A stretch of DNA of 64,000 nt from Candidatus Nitrospira allomarina. Its GTDB lineage: Bacteria > Nitrospirota > Nitrospiria > Nitrospirales > UBA8639. How positions within the stretch are numbered: the stretch's first letter is position 1; the number at the start of each line of letters is the position of its first letter. A program made the translations under genes and the position numbers. Under the pieces are notes generated by a model. The model was given only the letters and a program-made list of their open reading frames with translations, did no database searches and was not told the DNA's origin. The stretch spans positions 1,795,001 to 1,859,000 of the forward strand of contig NZ_CP116967.1 of NCBI RefSeq assembly GCF_032050975.1, read 5' to 3'. Shown piece after piece: positions 63,364-64,000 of this stretch.

Positions 63364-64000
63364 ATGAAATGTCCTCAGTGTGGTAAGAACGGCCTGGCAG
63401 AGAGTGCTCAGTTCTGTTCTGCGTGCGGTGATAAGCTCCCCAAGCCTAAAAAGGCGGTGGGGCAAATGTCCTGGCCGTGCCCCAACTGTGCATTGGAACT
63501 AGAGAAGCCTGTGCGAGAATGTCCGCAGTGCGGCATCCTGGTCAAGGTTCTCCCCAAAGCGGCGGAGAGGGCTAGTAACTTTGTCGGTCGTTACTCGACA
63601 CTCCGGCGAATCGACTCTTGGATCAGCGGGAATCCGGTGGCCGAGCCTGCCCTAGTGCTCACCGGAGGAGCTGGAAGTGGAAAGTCGGCGCTCATGGCTT
63701 GGCTGTGCGGGGCAGGTCCAGCATCTTCGGATCAGGAAATCGACGCAGTCCGCAAGCGCGTGCACAAATCACTGGATGCAGTCCATTTTTGCATTGCCAC
63801 AACTAGCGGCACTAGCCCCTCTCTTGATCCAGCGCGTTTTGCCACGAAGCTCTCTGAGCAGCTCAGCTTTCGTATCCCTGACTATGGTGCTTGGTTACTC
63901 GCAAACGCTGATAGGCAGACAGAGATCAATGTCAAACAGATAGCAGAATCGGTCTCGGGAACGATGATCGGTGTCCTGGTGGAACACCTTAGCGGGAAAG
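63364..64000 (+). CDS. Zinc-ribbon STAND NTPase, 3' truncated by window edge
   Basis: The frame is open from ATG 63364 (CGGAGGTC upstream) to the window end, 212 codons so far. The first ~60 residues hold two zinc ribbons (CPQC/CSAC and CPNC/CPQC pairs). The NTPase follows with Walker A LTGGAGSGKSALMAWL. The next segment (VHFCIATTSGTSPSLDPARF, then KLSEQLSF) aligns with the same region of the 56.5 kb protein (AYFCNANDGASINPHHF, then SISEQLAA), so the two NTPases are related. The sensor part lies outside the window. Confidence 0.82.
   Translation, partial: MKCPQCGKNGLAESAQFCSACGDKLPKPKKAVGQMSWPCPNCALELEKPVRECPQCGILVKVLPKAAERASNFVGRYSTLRRIDSWISGNPVAEPALVLTGGAGSGKSALMAWLCGAGPASSDQEIDAVRKRVHKSLDAVHFCIATTSGTSPSLDPARFATKLSEQLSFRIPDYGAWLLANADRQTEINVKQIAESVSGTMIGVLVEHLSGK

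Noticed and set aside
56543-64000. Prophage origin of the defence-like cluster
   Set aside because: No integrase, capsid, tail, lysis or attachment-site features are visible in or beside it.

Overview
The window reads as a chromosomal segment of a Gram-negative-type bacterium with mid-range base composition. Signal peptides and lipoboxes are plentiful. The gene order (clpC, tsaD, hflX, nth, yicC, gmk, rpoZ, coaBC, then a divergent pyk) and the style of several intergenic repeats fit the Nitrospirota (Nitrospira-like), but no rRNA or other marker here proves it. No tRNA, rRNA, CRISPR array or phage structural gene was seen.

Layout. (1) 1-10.4 kb: dense housekeeping genes, several overlapping by ATGA, plus pyruvate kinase on the other strand. 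(2) 10.9-23.5 kb: a histidine-phosphatase/phosphofructokinase fusion, tandem alpha/beta hydrolases, two tiny membrane peptides, tandem four-cysteine secreted proteins, a radical SAM enzyme with a 102-residue partner, a DUF4403 lipoprotein and an OsmC protein. (3) 24-28.6 kb: an AT-rich accessory island with a membrane protein, an IS3 remnant and a complete three-gene ABC-3C conflict system (SMEK protein, middle component, DUF2326 ATPase). (4) 30-45.5 kb: a sugar import and glycoside breakdown operon (binding protein, two permeases, two large discoidin/six-hairpin proteins, GH1 glucosidase, MalK-type ATPase). The operon has been split twice by DNA carrying a palindromic repeat family, and one insert also holds toxin-antitoxin-like genes. 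(5) 45.8-55.8 kb: secreted or lipid-anchored proteins, a degraded IS3 element, and a carboxyl-methyltransferase gene between two copies of a second repeat. (6) 56.5-64 kb: a defence-like cluster of a large STAND (NACHT-type) NTPase, a probable bacterial gasdermin, a patatin-like phospholipase, and a zinc-ribbon STAND NTPase that runs off the end.

Main points. The strongest candidate for a new system is the 56.5-64 kb cluster. Two related NTP-driven sensors flank two different membrane-attacking effectors, and no protease gene is visible to cleave the gasdermin. The second is the palindromic repeat family in the sugar operon: its arms change together between copies, which points to selection on a folded structure, and one insertion is framed by a 45-base direct repeat of the operon's own coding sequence. 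Other leads are a probable ATT/ATC start for hflX, the phosphatase-phosphofructokinase fusion with an altered active site, and the radical SAM pair. Family names were assigned by reading motifs, without any database search.
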